This document shows, piece by piece, positions 1 to 10,905 of a stretch of 64,000 nucleotides of DNA. Position numbers and translations under genes: made by a program. Location of the stretch: positions 79,360,001-79,424,000 of the forward strand of contig CM066734.1 in assembly GCA_033961575.1 (NCBI GenBank), read 5' to 3'. The notes under the pieces were generated by a model, which made no database searches, was not told the DNA's origin, and was given only the letters and a program-made list of their open reading frames with translations. Numbering within the stretch: the stretch's first letter is position 1; the number at the start of each line of letters is the position of its first letter. Source of the DNA: Aselliscus stoliczkanus (lineage: Eukaryota > Chordata > Mammalia > Chiroptera > Hipposideridae).

Positions 1-567
1 AAGACTATGGAAGAAGTCTGCAAGGCATTGAGAAATGGAAAACTTACATAAGAGGCAGCTAAATTTTTTGGTGAAGTAATATACTGACTCATAAGAAGTA
101 AGGAGCCCGAATTAAGTGGATAAATAATCAACAAATAAGAAGAATGAAGGTAAATGTCACTGAAAAGTGGCAGCTGGAGAGTGAAGATGTAGCTAAAACC
201 AAGTTCAATTAATTGCCTTGATGTATCTGTGCATTTGAAAAAAGAAAAAATGCTGACAAGTTCTCCCCACCCAAGTAGACTTGTACAAGCCAAAGAAAAT
301 CAACTTAAAGGAAAAAAGATTTTAGCTACACAGAGCAATAGCAAAATAAAACATCTTTTTGCCTTGATGATTGTCTCTGAAAGGCTTGAGGGTGGCATTG
401 CCTCTGAAATTCTTGAGGTGGCAACATGAAATCATATATTTAGTCAAGATATTTGAGTCACCAATACTTCAGAGCTATAGGTTAGGCCATATGACCTCCA
501 AGGTTTCTACTGACTCTGTTATTCTATGATCAAAAAATCAATAGCAAATCATTCCAGTATTCCAACA

Positions 568-568
<1 letters not shown>
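1..568. other. unassigned AT-rich DNA
   Basis: No gene, RNA or repeat that I recognise. The short open frame near 229-429 has no recognisable domain and sits in AT-rich DNA, so I treat it as chance. Confidence 0.6.

Positions 569-570
<2 letters not shown>

Positions 571-619
<49 letters not shown>
571..619. repeat. (CT)n microsatellite
   Basis: An uninterrupted CT dinucleotide run of about 49 bases. It is likely length-polymorphic. It is followed by unassigned AT-rich sequence up to position 888. Confidence 0.97.
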
Positions 620-622
<3 letters not shown>

Positions 623-900
623 CTATATAAGACTATAAGGCTATGTATGTTATAGTTGAACTTCTATAGTTTTATAGTCTTCTATAAATGTATAGACTTT
701 TATACATTTGTTCTACTATTTCCATATTTCCAATTATTTGAGTCATTTGTTGTATGCATATTATTTTACAATAAAAGTAAAACTTCCATCATAGATGTCA
801 AATTTGAGAATTCAATATTTTCTCTTCACCATCTTTTTAGGTACCTCAAAATTCTTATTTATATAGGACATGTTTTTCAGAAACAAAATGACTCATTTGA

Positions 901-1313
901 TTTTTTTTTTAAAATATTTTATTGGAGAATTGGGGGAGGGGAACAGGGTTGGGGAATCAGGGAAGGGGAACAGCCAAGTTGCTGTCCTTTTGTTCTTCAG
1001 TCTAGTTGTGGAGGAAGTTGCTTCATTGGCCCATGTTGGTATCCTCATTGTGCTTGGTCGCCGGCATCTGGATGGCTGCTCACCGTTACTATTGGCAGCT
1101 CACGCTGGCTGCCAGCCACACACTGTAACCTATGGCAGCCCACTGCAGCAGGGGCTGCAGCCTACGCCATTGCCAGGGCTCGCACAGCCCAGCTCCAGGT
1201 GGAGCTGTTGTTAGCTGTAGAGGGCAGTGCCGCTGGCCCTCATATGTGGGATCCGAACCGGGGCCGCTGGCATCCCAAGCCAACTCTTAACCAATGCACC
1301 ACTCTGCCGGTCC
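901..1313 (-). mobile_element. long tRNA-headed SINE (type A-long)
   Basis: A SINE of about 413 bp in reverse orientation: the poly-T (3' tail complement) is at the low end and the tRNA-like head at the high end. The head carries the reverse complement of a B box (GAACCGGGGCC region near 1254-1265) and ends in the family's terminal CCGG motif. It is flanked by a 12-bp target duplication with one mismatch, TGACTCATTTGA at 889-900 and TGACTGATTTGA at 1314-1325, which fixes both ends. The body is GC-rich compared with the surroundings. Open frames inside it (656-1369, 870-1214) are by-products of the SINE, not genes. Confidence 0.9.
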
Positions 1314-1325
1314 TGACTGATTTGA

Positions 1326-2984
1326 TTTTAAAATTTGTTGTAATTCCTCAACCAAATATAAAAGTCTAGTATCCAACTTCATGAAGTTCTCATATTTTAA
1401 AGCATGTTATACCAAGGATATTCTCAATTATTTGTTTTTCAGTATGAATAGCATTATAAGTTAAATTCCTCTATTTTGAATCAATGTCTCCTAGACCTAA
1501 CCTAATTTTATTTTGAATAAATGCCATCCTAAAATGTCTAAATTCTAAATGCCATCTTGTTTATCTGGAATTTTTGAGGCCTCAAATTATGTTAAATGAA
1601 CATTAAGGTACATATTCTTAAGTTAGTTTAAAAAATTACTACTAATCAAAATAAACAATTATGAGTTTTAGTCTCCAATCAAATGAAATATTATAATAAT
1701 GAATGCTTAAATACTCTTATAAACAAAAATCATTTATAGATTCCTTTCCTCACTGTCAGCACATCCAGATAGAGCTCTGAAAATCAAGCGATCATGTTAC
1801 TCCTATATTTAGTTTTCTTTTAGTTCTGACATACCTCTGCTTGCTACTAGCAATTACTGGCAAAAAAAAATAAAACGATTAAAATTATGTCTCTGTCAAA
1901 ACATTTCCAGAAAATTGCTACGGAACAAGGAGGCAATCTTTCAAATTTACCCACTCCCTCCACCCTCACATTCTCCAAATGATCTGACAACAATTGAACT
2001 TTAATAAATACATTATAAGACCAACAATGAACCTATTGGGATACATAGCACACAATGTGGATTTTTTTTTTCTTTCTGAAATGATGTTTGACTTTCTAAT
2101 TTTGCTTTGGAGAGAAGAAAATAAGAAAAAGAAACCAAGAATAAAGGCAATGCTGATTAAAAATTCTCATTACTTTTTATTCCAAGCTACAATCCAATAT
2201 TTGCTCTGATTTATTCTCATCCACTTGATCACAGAAAAACTGATTTTATAAAATGTGTCCTTTTTTTGAGTATTTCCACTTTGCCAGTAGTTCTTATCAT
2301 CTACCATACTGCCACATTTTACAACTCCAGGAGGCACATTTTGCATTGTGTCCTATGCCCTGTAGTGTATATTCTGAGTAAAAGGATAGATTATTAATTT
2401 TGTTAGATAATTGATTTTATTCTAAGTAGTAATGCTATTGTTATACTGACAGTACCATATGTTCTCATTAGTCAAAATTCTCAACTGCGAACTGTGTAAA
2501 TGAATTAAATTTTGGAAAGCGATGCTTGGGAAAGTTTTAGCAACATGATAAACTCAGGTGGTGCACGCAGTGCCCTTATCTCATTATGTCAAATAGAAAG
2601 ACTAGATAAATTATAACAAAAAAAAAAGTCCTAATTTAAAAGAACTAGGTAGCCTTGAGTACCAAAATAGGAGACCGAATACAGCCAGAGCTTTAATGTA
2701 AAGATGACTTGTGGTCCCTTATGAGAGATTCAGGTCAGAACAGGATATAGGAGCAGGGATCTGAGTACCCAAAGTTCACTGTAAGTGATGGAACATGTTA
2801 TTGAAATGCACAGTCAAAAACCAAGCAATGTAGCACTCCCTTAACTCAGTATCCAAAACAAAAAGCACTTTTTCTCATCGTCATGGACCAAGTATAAGGA
2901 AGCTGCAGTGTGACCAGGATTTTGGATAAAAAGTGATTTTTAAGAAATCCAAAAAGAGAGTTGGAGGGAAATTAGGAGTTCATC
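1326..2984. other. unassigned AT-rich DNA
   Basis: About 1.65 kb in which I see no gene and no repeat I can name. It is AT-rich and has short A or T runs. Confidence 0.55.
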
Positions 2985-3170
2985 TCCAGGACTATAGTTA
3001 AGTAAAATTTGTTATACTTTGGAATATTAGATTAGAAAGAAAACTATTTTGCCTAGAGCAATGTAGGTAGATATTAAAATGCACTTTAAGTGAAGGGGTC
3101 AAGAAACAAAGTGAGATTTATAGCATGATGCAATTTACAAAAATAAAAACTCATGCATTCAAAATGTCCC
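2985..3170 (+). mobile_element. old L1 3'-end fragment (candidate)
   Basis: The text around 3021-3165 (GGAATATTAGATT, then TTAAGTGAA, then ATGATGCAATTTACAAAAA) follows the order of words seen at the 3' end of old mammalian L1 subfamilies. It is highly diverged, so the subfamily and ends are uncertain. Confidence 0.4.
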
Positions 3171-4079
3171 AAATAGATTTCATAAGAATGAGCTAATGCT
3201 GATGAAAAATGGGTTCTTGATATCATTACAGGAAAGAGTTCAAGGATGCACTGAAAAAGCCAAGCAAACAGTGAATTTATTTAAAAAGGACAGTACACTC
3301 TCAAGAAGGGACAGCAGGCAGTCCTGGAGAAGAGCAACTGTCCCAAAGAACAAAGAGACTTAGGAATTTATTATTTCTAAAATAAGGGCACAAAATATTC
3401 AAGAATTATGGGTGAAGTTATAGGCATTCCTAGGTGGGATCTTTGCTGACCATTCCTTCTAGCCTGGAGGAAAGATTTTTGTCCTTATTTGGCTCTCGTT
3501 GGACCTGTCATGGTGGCACAGAGTGTGATTTCCCCTAACCGCAATGCTGACATTATAATCCATTATAATTAGCTAAAAGTTCAACTTGGGCATGATAGCA
3601 CTCTGGATCTGCTCTCAGCCACTGAAATCTGGTAGCTGCACATTTTCTTAAGGATGGTCTCATCTCCTCCCTTCTTTGTCTCCCCTGACCTCCTCCTTCC
3701 CTTCCGCCCCTTCTCTCCCCACATTCTTTCTGCCACAAGTAACATTCATAGTAAAGGACTTATATCAAATCTATTAATGTAGGATTTTATGGAGAGAAAG
3801 AAATGTGAGTTTGTATCTGGAATGTAAGGGGGAAATAAAATAATATTAATGGACCCAAATAAGTAAGAGGCCAATTGTGAGACTATGATATTAAAGAGAG
3901 TAACCGATAACTCTATAAAACAAATGTTCACTAAATAATACAACAAGACAAAACATAGACTTGTAAATAGTTTATGGGGTAAGAATGAATATCATGCAAT
4001 TATTAATACATACATATGTATATCTATATATCTATTTATATATCTATTTCTATATAGATATAGACAGTCAGAGAGAACC
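3171..4079. other. unassigned DNA with a TATCTATA low-complexity patch
   Basis: No gene seen. There is a pyrimidine-rich patch near 3655-3730 and a degenerate TATC/TATA patch at about 4010-4065. The rest is unassigned. Confidence 0.55.
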
Positions 4080-4480
4080 CTGCCAAAGCCACCGTCATTC
4101 CAGGGTGAATATGGGCATATTGAAGGCTCTGTGTGCATCCTAAGGAGCAGTATCACCGGCTCCATATTGCTCATCAGTAGAGGAATGAGTAAAATAATGT
4201 TCATGTTTTCATACAAGGGAATGATATTTGATAGGTAAAATTAGTGAACTAGATTTCCATTTATCAACACAACCAATCTCAAATATAATGTTAAGTGAAA
4301 AAGAAGGATATGCACAAAAGCCAGAAAATAATTATTTGCCTAGAGGAAAGAGAGAAATGGAATTAAGGAAAAGTAGAACAAGGTTGCTTTTTCGGTTACT
4401 TTTTGTTTCCTTAAAAAATGACATAAGGAAATATGAAAATATTTTTTCTTTATAAGTTACCTTATTTTTATTTAAATGTT
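4080..4480 (+). mobile_element. old L1 3'-end fragment (candidate)
   Basis: The words GAACTAGATTTCC, TATCAACACAACC and ATAATGTTAAGTGAAAAA at about 4246-4303 occur in the order expected for the terminal ORF2/3' UTR part of an old L1 in sense orientation. No open frame survives. Confidence 0.4.
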
Positions 4481-4714
4481 AATATTTATTAATTTAAATA
4501 ATGGATAAATTGAAAATAACAAATGAAAATCAGGACATAAGCACATATATGACAGTTATTAAAATCAATGAACTTTTTTTCTAAAATAACTTTCCTGGAA
4601 GTTATAAGTTAGTAAAGCTGACTCACAAAAGAAAAACAAAAAAAAGGAAAAATGTCTGAGAAGCCAACACCACTGTGTAAATTGACTCACTAATTTTCCA
4701 CTCACTAAAACTTA

Positions 4715-5300
4715 AAGGCTACTGCTAGTTGGAATACATATTGGTACTTTTGAGAGAAACCTGTCAATATATAGTGATGTTCAACATGCATATATTCAGT
4801 ATTTTAGCAGTTCCATACATAGATATAAACCCCAGAAAATATCCATATGTAAAAAGGAGTCATGTTAATGACTGTTCAGTGCAACAGTTTTTGTGATAGC
4901 AAGGTAGTGCAAACTTCTCAAATGTCCACCAAAGACTGAATGATTATTCTGTAATATAATCACACCAAGGAATTTTATAACTTTTACGTATGTTAATATG
5001 AATAAATGCTAAAAATAAATAAAACACATGGTCTCAAAAATAAGAATGTATAGATAACACATATAACACAAATCACTATAGACAAATATTAAAAAGTGAA
5101 AATAAAAACTTTATGTACTTTATGGGTTCATACATTTATAATACAAGCATAAAAACATGTATGAGAATAAGAAGCAAATGATTTCAGATAATGGTTTCCT
5201 TGGTGTAGAATAGTATTGGCAGAGATGCAGGGAGTTCCAACTATCTCTAAATGTTTTATATCTTTTACAAGTAATTTAAAGAAAAGTAATCATAATAACC
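4715..5300 (+). mobile_element. old L1 3' end (L1M-type)
   Basis: A sense-strand L1 tail. It starts with ACTGCTAGTTGGAATACAT (the codons around the conserved 'LLVGM' region of ORF2), continues through AAATGTCCACCAA (the ORF2 'KCP' neighbourhood) and ends in the 3' UTR (GATAATGGTTTCCTTGG, then ATCTTTTACAAG). The order matches the old L1ME/L1M group. It is strongly diverged and has many stops. Confidence 0.55.
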
Positions 5301-7081
5301 AGTGAAATTCTACAAGAGTAGGAATAAGAAAGCTGACCTCATATATAGTTTAATGAACATTGTTTTCTTTTATTCTGTTATGTTAAACTTTCACAGTGAA
5401 CTGTAAGGTGAATGTTGAGGCAATGCCTAGAATGAGGAAATGGAATAGCTTCTCCCTATCCAAAATGAATGAATGAGTGCAAATCATGAAATGATGACAT
5501 CTTACTAATGTTCATTTTAAAAATATCTACCATACAAGTATGTCTCTGGGGCGAAAGATGTGTTTTTTTTGAAAAAAAATTGTTTTGGCTTTTACTCTCA
5601 GAAATAGTCCAGTACACACTTTTAAAAAATGAAATATTTCGCTTCTGGATAAATAAATATTAACAATGTGAGATTTTATATTAACCTGCTTCCAGCTAAT
5701 TTTATTGCTATTGGATGTGGCTGAATGTATCTATTGACTGTGACACTGTGCGTCAAAGAGTTGTAAATACTGATATTAGCAAAGCTTCCATGGGGCAATC
5801 AATCTCTACAGCGACTTAACAAAATGCCAATTTAGCCTGAATATTAAAAGTATATTTTGCATAGTACACAGAAACGTCTACCATCAAGAACACCGTCCTC
5901 TTCTCAGTCTTCTCCCATCTGGTATACTTCCTTGGCAATAGACCAGAAAATCTAAAGTTCAAAGATTTTGAGACTAAAGAATCAGTACAGTTCTCAGTAG
6001 AATGCATTAACAGCATTGGAAGGCAGAGGAGGAAGTGATAATGAGTACAGATCTCAATGGGGTGAAAAAACAGAAATGGAGGATTTTTCTCATGATGTTA
6101 AAACTCTCAAGTAGATCCAGGGATCTGCTTTGTGAATAAGAACTTTGGGGTACATTAATTAGGATTTTGATAGACAAGATAAGGGAAGCAACTATGAGAT
6201 GCTACGACATCACTTTTCTTGTGTGGTATGATAATGTTCCTAGTAGGGTTAAAGTGTACCTCTATGCCCAAATCAAAATGTAGATAAAAAAAAAAAGTTA
6301 TGGTCCCTTTATTACATTTCCTTTTATTTTTTTCTAGTGCATTTACTGGTTAGACTGAAGCAAAAATAATGAATGGGGCATGCTATTGTTGTTTTGAAAC
6401 ATTCCTAGATTGCTTTCTACATGTTTAAGTCAGCTTATTTTCAAAACCTAACATTATATATTTATTTTAGGCAAATAAATGATGGAATAGATTTTGAACT
6501 TTAACATACTCTCATTCTAATCAGAAAAGATTTAGGGATATTGTTAAAAAATTAAAACTATAGCATCCCAGATTTTGTACCAACATATATAGTTAATTCA
6601 ATGTTTGGTTATCATGATCCAGTCATGAACTAGTGTTAACCATGAATATTAACTGTATGGATATATTCATTTCACCAAACACTCAGTTGCCCTGGACATA
6701 TTTTATACTTGTTACTTTAAAATGCTATTTGGGTGAATGATAACTTTATTTTTTGTAGGCTAATGATACGGTTATATGCATATGAGTATTTCTAGCAGTT
6801 TTTCTCAGCTTCCTGTTATTCCATTTAAGATATGTTTAAATATATTTTTCTCTCTCTTGCCTTCTCTCTGTATCTTTTGGGAATAGGGTCTCCTATTATA
6901 CTTTACCATTTTAGTTTTTCTTTTGTTTCTCTGGAACTATATTTTAGCACTCTCTATTATATATTCTTAATCCCCACACTTTGACACGGTAGTCACTCAT
7001 TTATAACTTAATTTATTATCTATATGATGCTTCTTAAGCATATACATATACAGTATTCCAAAAATTTTACACATATATGAA

Positions 7082-7086
<5 letters not shown>
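5301..7086. other. unassigned AT-rich DNA
   Basis: About 1.8 kb without a recognisable gene or named repeat. The open frame at 5816-6016 on the minus strand shows no domain and is treated as chance. Confidence 0.55.

Positions 7087-7131
<45 letters not shown>
7087..7131. repeat. (TA)n microsatellite
   Basis: A TA run of about 44 bases ending in CACACA, directly next to the left end of a palindromic MITE. Confidence 0.97.
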
Positions 7132-7136
<5 letters not shown>

Positions 7137-7497
7137 GAGGGTGCCAAAAAATGTATATGTGTTTTAAGAAAGGAAAAAACGGTATTAAAATTATGCTGAT
7201 GGGGGTGGCCAGTTGGCTCAGGTGGTTAGAGTGCAGGCTCATAACACCAAGGTTGCTGGTTCGATTCCCACATGGACCAGTGAGCTGCACCCTCCCCAAG
7301 CCGATTGGTCCTGGAAAAACACACTGTTCCCCGATAAAGTTTAAAAAAAGAAAATATGCTGATGGTAACCACTTTGAGCACCTCTTGTATTTGCAGAAGT
7401 CAAATGTGACTTGTATTCATCTTTTGTTATTGGTATATATTATTACAATTTTAATTGAGTTCCTTCCTTTCTTAAAATGTGCATACATTTTTTGGCT
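7137..7497. mobile_element. palindromic MITE split by a SINE
   Basis: The left arm starts GGTGCCAAAAAATGTATATG and goes on through TTTTAAGAAAGGAAAAAAC. The right arm at about 7451-7496 reads as its reverse complement (TTCCTTTCTTAAAATGTGC, then ATACATTTTTTGGC). That gives inverted arms of roughly 45 bp or more around a core of about 100 bp, once the 152-bp SINE and one copy of its target duplication are removed. No transposase is present, so this is a non-autonomous element of a TA-flanked DNA transposon type. The family name is uncertain. The last bases of the right arm (GGCTATAT) have diverged from the left terminus. Confidence 0.7.
7203..7354 (+). mobile_element. tRNA-headed SINE (type C, VES-like)
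   Basis: A sense-orientation SINE with an A box (TGGCTCAGGTGG) and a B box (GGTTCGATTCC), a short body, a CTGTTCCCC word and an A-rich tail. It is flanked by a perfect 11-bp duplication TATGCTGATGG at 7192-7202 and 7355-7365. Its head matches bat VES-type SINEs in style. It lies inside the MITE and is therefore younger than it. Confidence 0.9.
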
Positions 7498-7544
7498 ATA
7501 TATATTTATTTATAATATTATATTTTGTATTTCAAACTGCCAAC

Positions 7545-8420
7545 CTGTTATATTTATTGAATATATCAAATAGTAACATGTTCAAAACTGAACTAACTAG
7601 TGCTCTTCTCTTATTTTCATATAACTCCACAAACCGGCTCCTCTCACAATGTCTAATCCTGTTCAGTGCACCAATATCTGTCCAAGCAGGGAATCAGCTA
7701 CCTTTTCTCTATCCCCACCATGACCATCTGAGTCCAGGCCACCATAATCTCTTACCTGGACTTATTGCTATCTCTACTTGTCTTGCCTCCCTCCAGTTTT
7801 CACCTATTCAATACAATCCCCATCAATTAGAATAAGTGACACCTCTAAAATGAAAAGTGAATCATATCATTCCCTGTTTACATTTCAGTGGTTTCAAGTT
7901 TCCTGGGAATAATGTTCAAACTCTTCACTATAACTTGAAGAATGCTTTTTGTCTCTGGCCTATGTCTCTAGACTCACCTCTTGTCAGTTTTTCTCTTCAA
8001 TTTAATCTCCAGCAATATTTCCCTTTTAATTTTTGAATCTAACTAATTCTTCTTGACCTCCAAGACTTTGTATATGCCAATAGCTTTACTTGAAATATTT
8101 CACCATTTCTCTATTTAGCATAGATAATTCTTAGGCGTCTTTCATGCACCATTTGTTCCAGGGTACTTTCCTTGTCCTTCCAGGCTAAGGCAAATTCTAT
8201 CGTGTTCATTCATGCTATCTATCCCATATTTGCCTTATCACAATACTTACATATGATTTTAAGTTGTTTTCTTCTTGATTGAAATTTAGTCTCCATAAAG
8301 GTAGGGGCTATGTTTATCTTGCTTACCATTACACATCTAGTACCTAAAGCCTTGTGTCTCCACTGATGATACTTAGTAACTATTTGAACAAATGCATGAC
8401 TAACTAAAGAAATATACTCA
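7545..8420 (+). mobile_element. L2 LINE 3' end
   Basis: An ancient CR1-clade L2 in sense orientation. It shows the words ATGTTCAAAACTGAACT, CACCATAATCTCTTACCTGGA, a CCCTGTTTACATTTCAGTGG region and the classic terminal text CTCCATAAAGGTAGGGGCTA followed by ATTTGAACAAATGCATGA. It includes the C-terminal ORF part and the 3' UTR, with no open frame of note. Highly diverged, as expected for L2. Confidence 0.75.
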
Positions 8421-8512
8421 GGCATGTGCTTCTGAATAGTTAGGCAAGAGTAAAACAACATCTTTTTACAAAAAAATTATGAATAATCAAAACAATTTGA
8501 TATAGTGAAACA

Positions 8513-8514
<2 letters not shown>

Positions 8515-8562
<48 letters not shown>
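8515..8562. repeat. (AT)n microsatellite
   Basis: An AT run of about 47 bases that touches the left end of a mariner element at 8563. Confidence 0.97.
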
Positions 8563-8565
<3 letters not shown>

Positions 8566-9129
8566 GATCTGACAATTTAGTTTGCCAACTTGTTGCAATG
8601 ATGTTGCTAACCTTTTTTTAAATCAGAGAGATTATTCATTATGAATTTGTACCAACTGGACAAACAGTTAACCAAGTTTACTCTTTGGAAGTGCTGAAAA
8701 GGCTGTGTGAAAAAGTTAGATGACCTGAAATTTTCACCAATGATTCATGGCTCTTGCATTATGACAATGCACCAGCTCACACTTCACTGTCTGTGATGGA
8801 GTTTTTAGTCAATAAGCAAATAACTATATTGGAACACCTTCCCTACTCACCTAATCTGGCCCCCAATGACTTCTTTCTTTACCCGAAGATAAAGGAAATA
8901 TGAGAAGGCATTTTGATGACTTTCAGGGCATCAAGGGTAATGTGACCACAGCTCTGATGATCATTCCAGAAAAGGAGTACCAAAATTCCTTTGAAGGGTA
9001 GACTAGGCACTTGCTTTGGTGCATAGCTTCCCAAGGGGAGTACTTCAAAGGTGACCATAGTGATATTTAGTAATATGGTATGTAGCACTTTTTCTAGGAT
9101 GAGTTCGTGAACTTAATTATCCAACCATG
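8563..9129 (+). mobile_element. internally deleted mariner, copy 1 (family 2)
   Basis: A 567-bp element flanked by TA-rich sequence. The left terminus (GATCTGACAATTTAG) and the reverse complement of the right terminus (GGTTGGATAATTAAG) are related inverted ends. Straight after the left end the sequence jumps to the middle of a mariner transposase catalytic domain, then runs to its C-terminus. Visible motifs are YDNAPAHT at about 8758 (second catalytic Asp) and SPNLAPNDFF (third Asp). The reading frame stops after a few codons at the poly-T near 8612 and again at TGA in KEI-stop. It can only have moved with enzyme supplied from elsewhere. Confidence 0.85.
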
Positions 9130-10337
9130 TATATATATTCAAATATTTTTCATAAATATATTGACAAATAAATGAAATTTTTTTCCCCCAAAGCATTCCA
9201 TAAATCTAGAATTTGGAATGATGTCTCCATACCTTTTTGGTATACAATTTCTCCTCTTTGTATATTTTTTTAGCAGTTTCTTTTGTTCAACTATATTTCA
9301 TTTGGTAAAGTCATGGCATTCTGAAGTATGAACATTAATTTCAGTAAGTAATACAGACAAGAATAATTATTTAATATGTAGAAAGATGCGATAAATATAA
9401 GTGGGATGGATTAATGAAATTGACCTCTCAATACTGAACACAATTATTGGAGATTACCAATGAGTTTTAATTTTCGTGTCATTTCTGATCAATATAATCA
9501 GTTGGGATGAGGATAATTGAAATGACATGTGATAATTAGCAAGGAAAATATCATTATTAATTATTGATGTCAACCAGGAGGGTGGTAAAGGAAAGTGATG
9601 ATGGCATGTCTGGCATATATGTGCCATCATGGTATTATAAAATTATCAGTAGAGAAACAAAAATGAAATCCAAATGTAGAAGGGGTACAAATTTGAGCTA
9701 ATGGCACTTTGAAACAGCTATGTATAGCAAACTCAAGTTATAATACAAATTATATAGTCACTCCCATTCACACATACAGACACACATATAAAAGGCAATC
9801 ATTAATCTATGATATTACAATATTATTGAGGTAACTCTATTAAGATTCTATTGGAAATATTTTGGTGATTATCCCAAATCTGATATTTATAAATGGGATA
9901 AAAACATGATCATTATATATTTTAGAATATTTACACTTCTAAAAGCTTAAAAAGAAATATGCATATTTTGTTCACGGTTACTTTGAATGTTTTAGAAATT
10001 TATCATTTTATGAAAGCAAACAAAAATGCTTATAAAATTTATTAAAATAAATCTACTAATACTTTACATAATTATCTTTCATGGTTTATAATTGAAATGA
10101 ATATAATGGGACTTCAAAATATATATCATTCATCCTTTTTTTTTTTTTTTTTTTTTTGAGGGTAGTGTCATCAGAGTTGAATAAGAATATTTTTCACTGG
10201 AGGTAGAACATATTAAACACTTCATAAAAAGAAATAAGATGAAGACTGACTGTAATTAGAAAATATATTTCGTGAGATGACTTGATAATATTGGGTGAGT
10301 AAGCACACTGACCATGAAAAAAATTATATAAAATTTC
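9130..10337. other. unassigned AT-rich DNA
   Basis: No gene or nameable repeat seen. There is a poly-T run at about 10136-10157. Confidence 0.55.
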
Positions 10338-10410
10338 ATATGTGGGATCTGAACCAGGGCCGCTGGCATCCCAAGCCAGCTTTTAACCACCATGCCACTC
10401 AGCCGGCCCT
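10338..10410 (-). mobile_element. SINE type A fragment (tRNA-like head only)
   Basis: The reverse complement of the tRNA-like head of SINE type A: ATGTGGGATCTGAACC (B-box region) through CCACTCAGCCGGCCC. It is about 73 bp, with no tail and no clear target duplication, so it is probably truncated. Confidence 0.85.
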
Positions 10411-10578
10411 ATCACTGATACTTTTAACTGCGAGAATTAAGCTTTTCCTAAGTGATCATCTTTTACTGTAATTAAATTTGGCTGACTTTGTATAGATAGT
10501 AGGCATGATAAACAGAGAAAATATCATGTTGTATTTTTTTTCTCATGGCTAATTTCTAAGAACATTGCCTGGCAAATG

Positions 10579-10657
10579 TTGGGTTGTTGGAAATGTCATG
10601 ACACATTTTTGCAACGAAAAACAGAAAAACTACATCATGACTTTTCCGATAACCCAA
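10579..10657. mobile_element. 79-bp palindromic mariner MITE, copy 1
   Basis: Starts TTGGGTTGTTGGAAATGTC and ends GACTTTTCCGATAACCCAA, followed by TA at 10658-10659 (TG on the left, one change from TA). The arms are reverse complements of each other and match both ends of the full-length mariner at 54866-56157. The design is that of human MADE1 relative to Hsmar1: an end-to-end deletion of the parent. Confidence 0.88.
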
Positions 10658-10805
10658 TAGTTTGTATGTAAAAAAAGCCAAACAAATGAAAAAAACAAAG
10701 GATACCTCACAGAACGTATATATGACCTATTTATATAAGTGGAATTATACACACAATGAATAATAGTGTTGATGTTTTTTTTAGAGAACAAAAGTATAAC
10801 TTCAT

Positions 10806-10905
10806 CATTTTAGTGATTGGAAAACTGAGGTCAAAGGTTATTAATATAAACAGCTAGTAATGGTAGATCAGGACTTGAGTTCTGATACTTTCTGTTCTCC
10901 AAGTA
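10806..10905 (-). mobile_element. MIR SINE fragment
   Basis: Reads as the reverse complement of the MIR core: GGAAAACTGAGGTCAAAGG, then CAGCTAGTAATGG, then GGACTTGAGTTCTGA. Ancient and diverged. Confidence 0.55.

Noticed and set aside
656..1369. 237-codon plus-strand frame
   Set aside because: It spans unrelated AT-rich DNA and a reverse-oriented SINE whose target duplication lies inside the frame. No domain.
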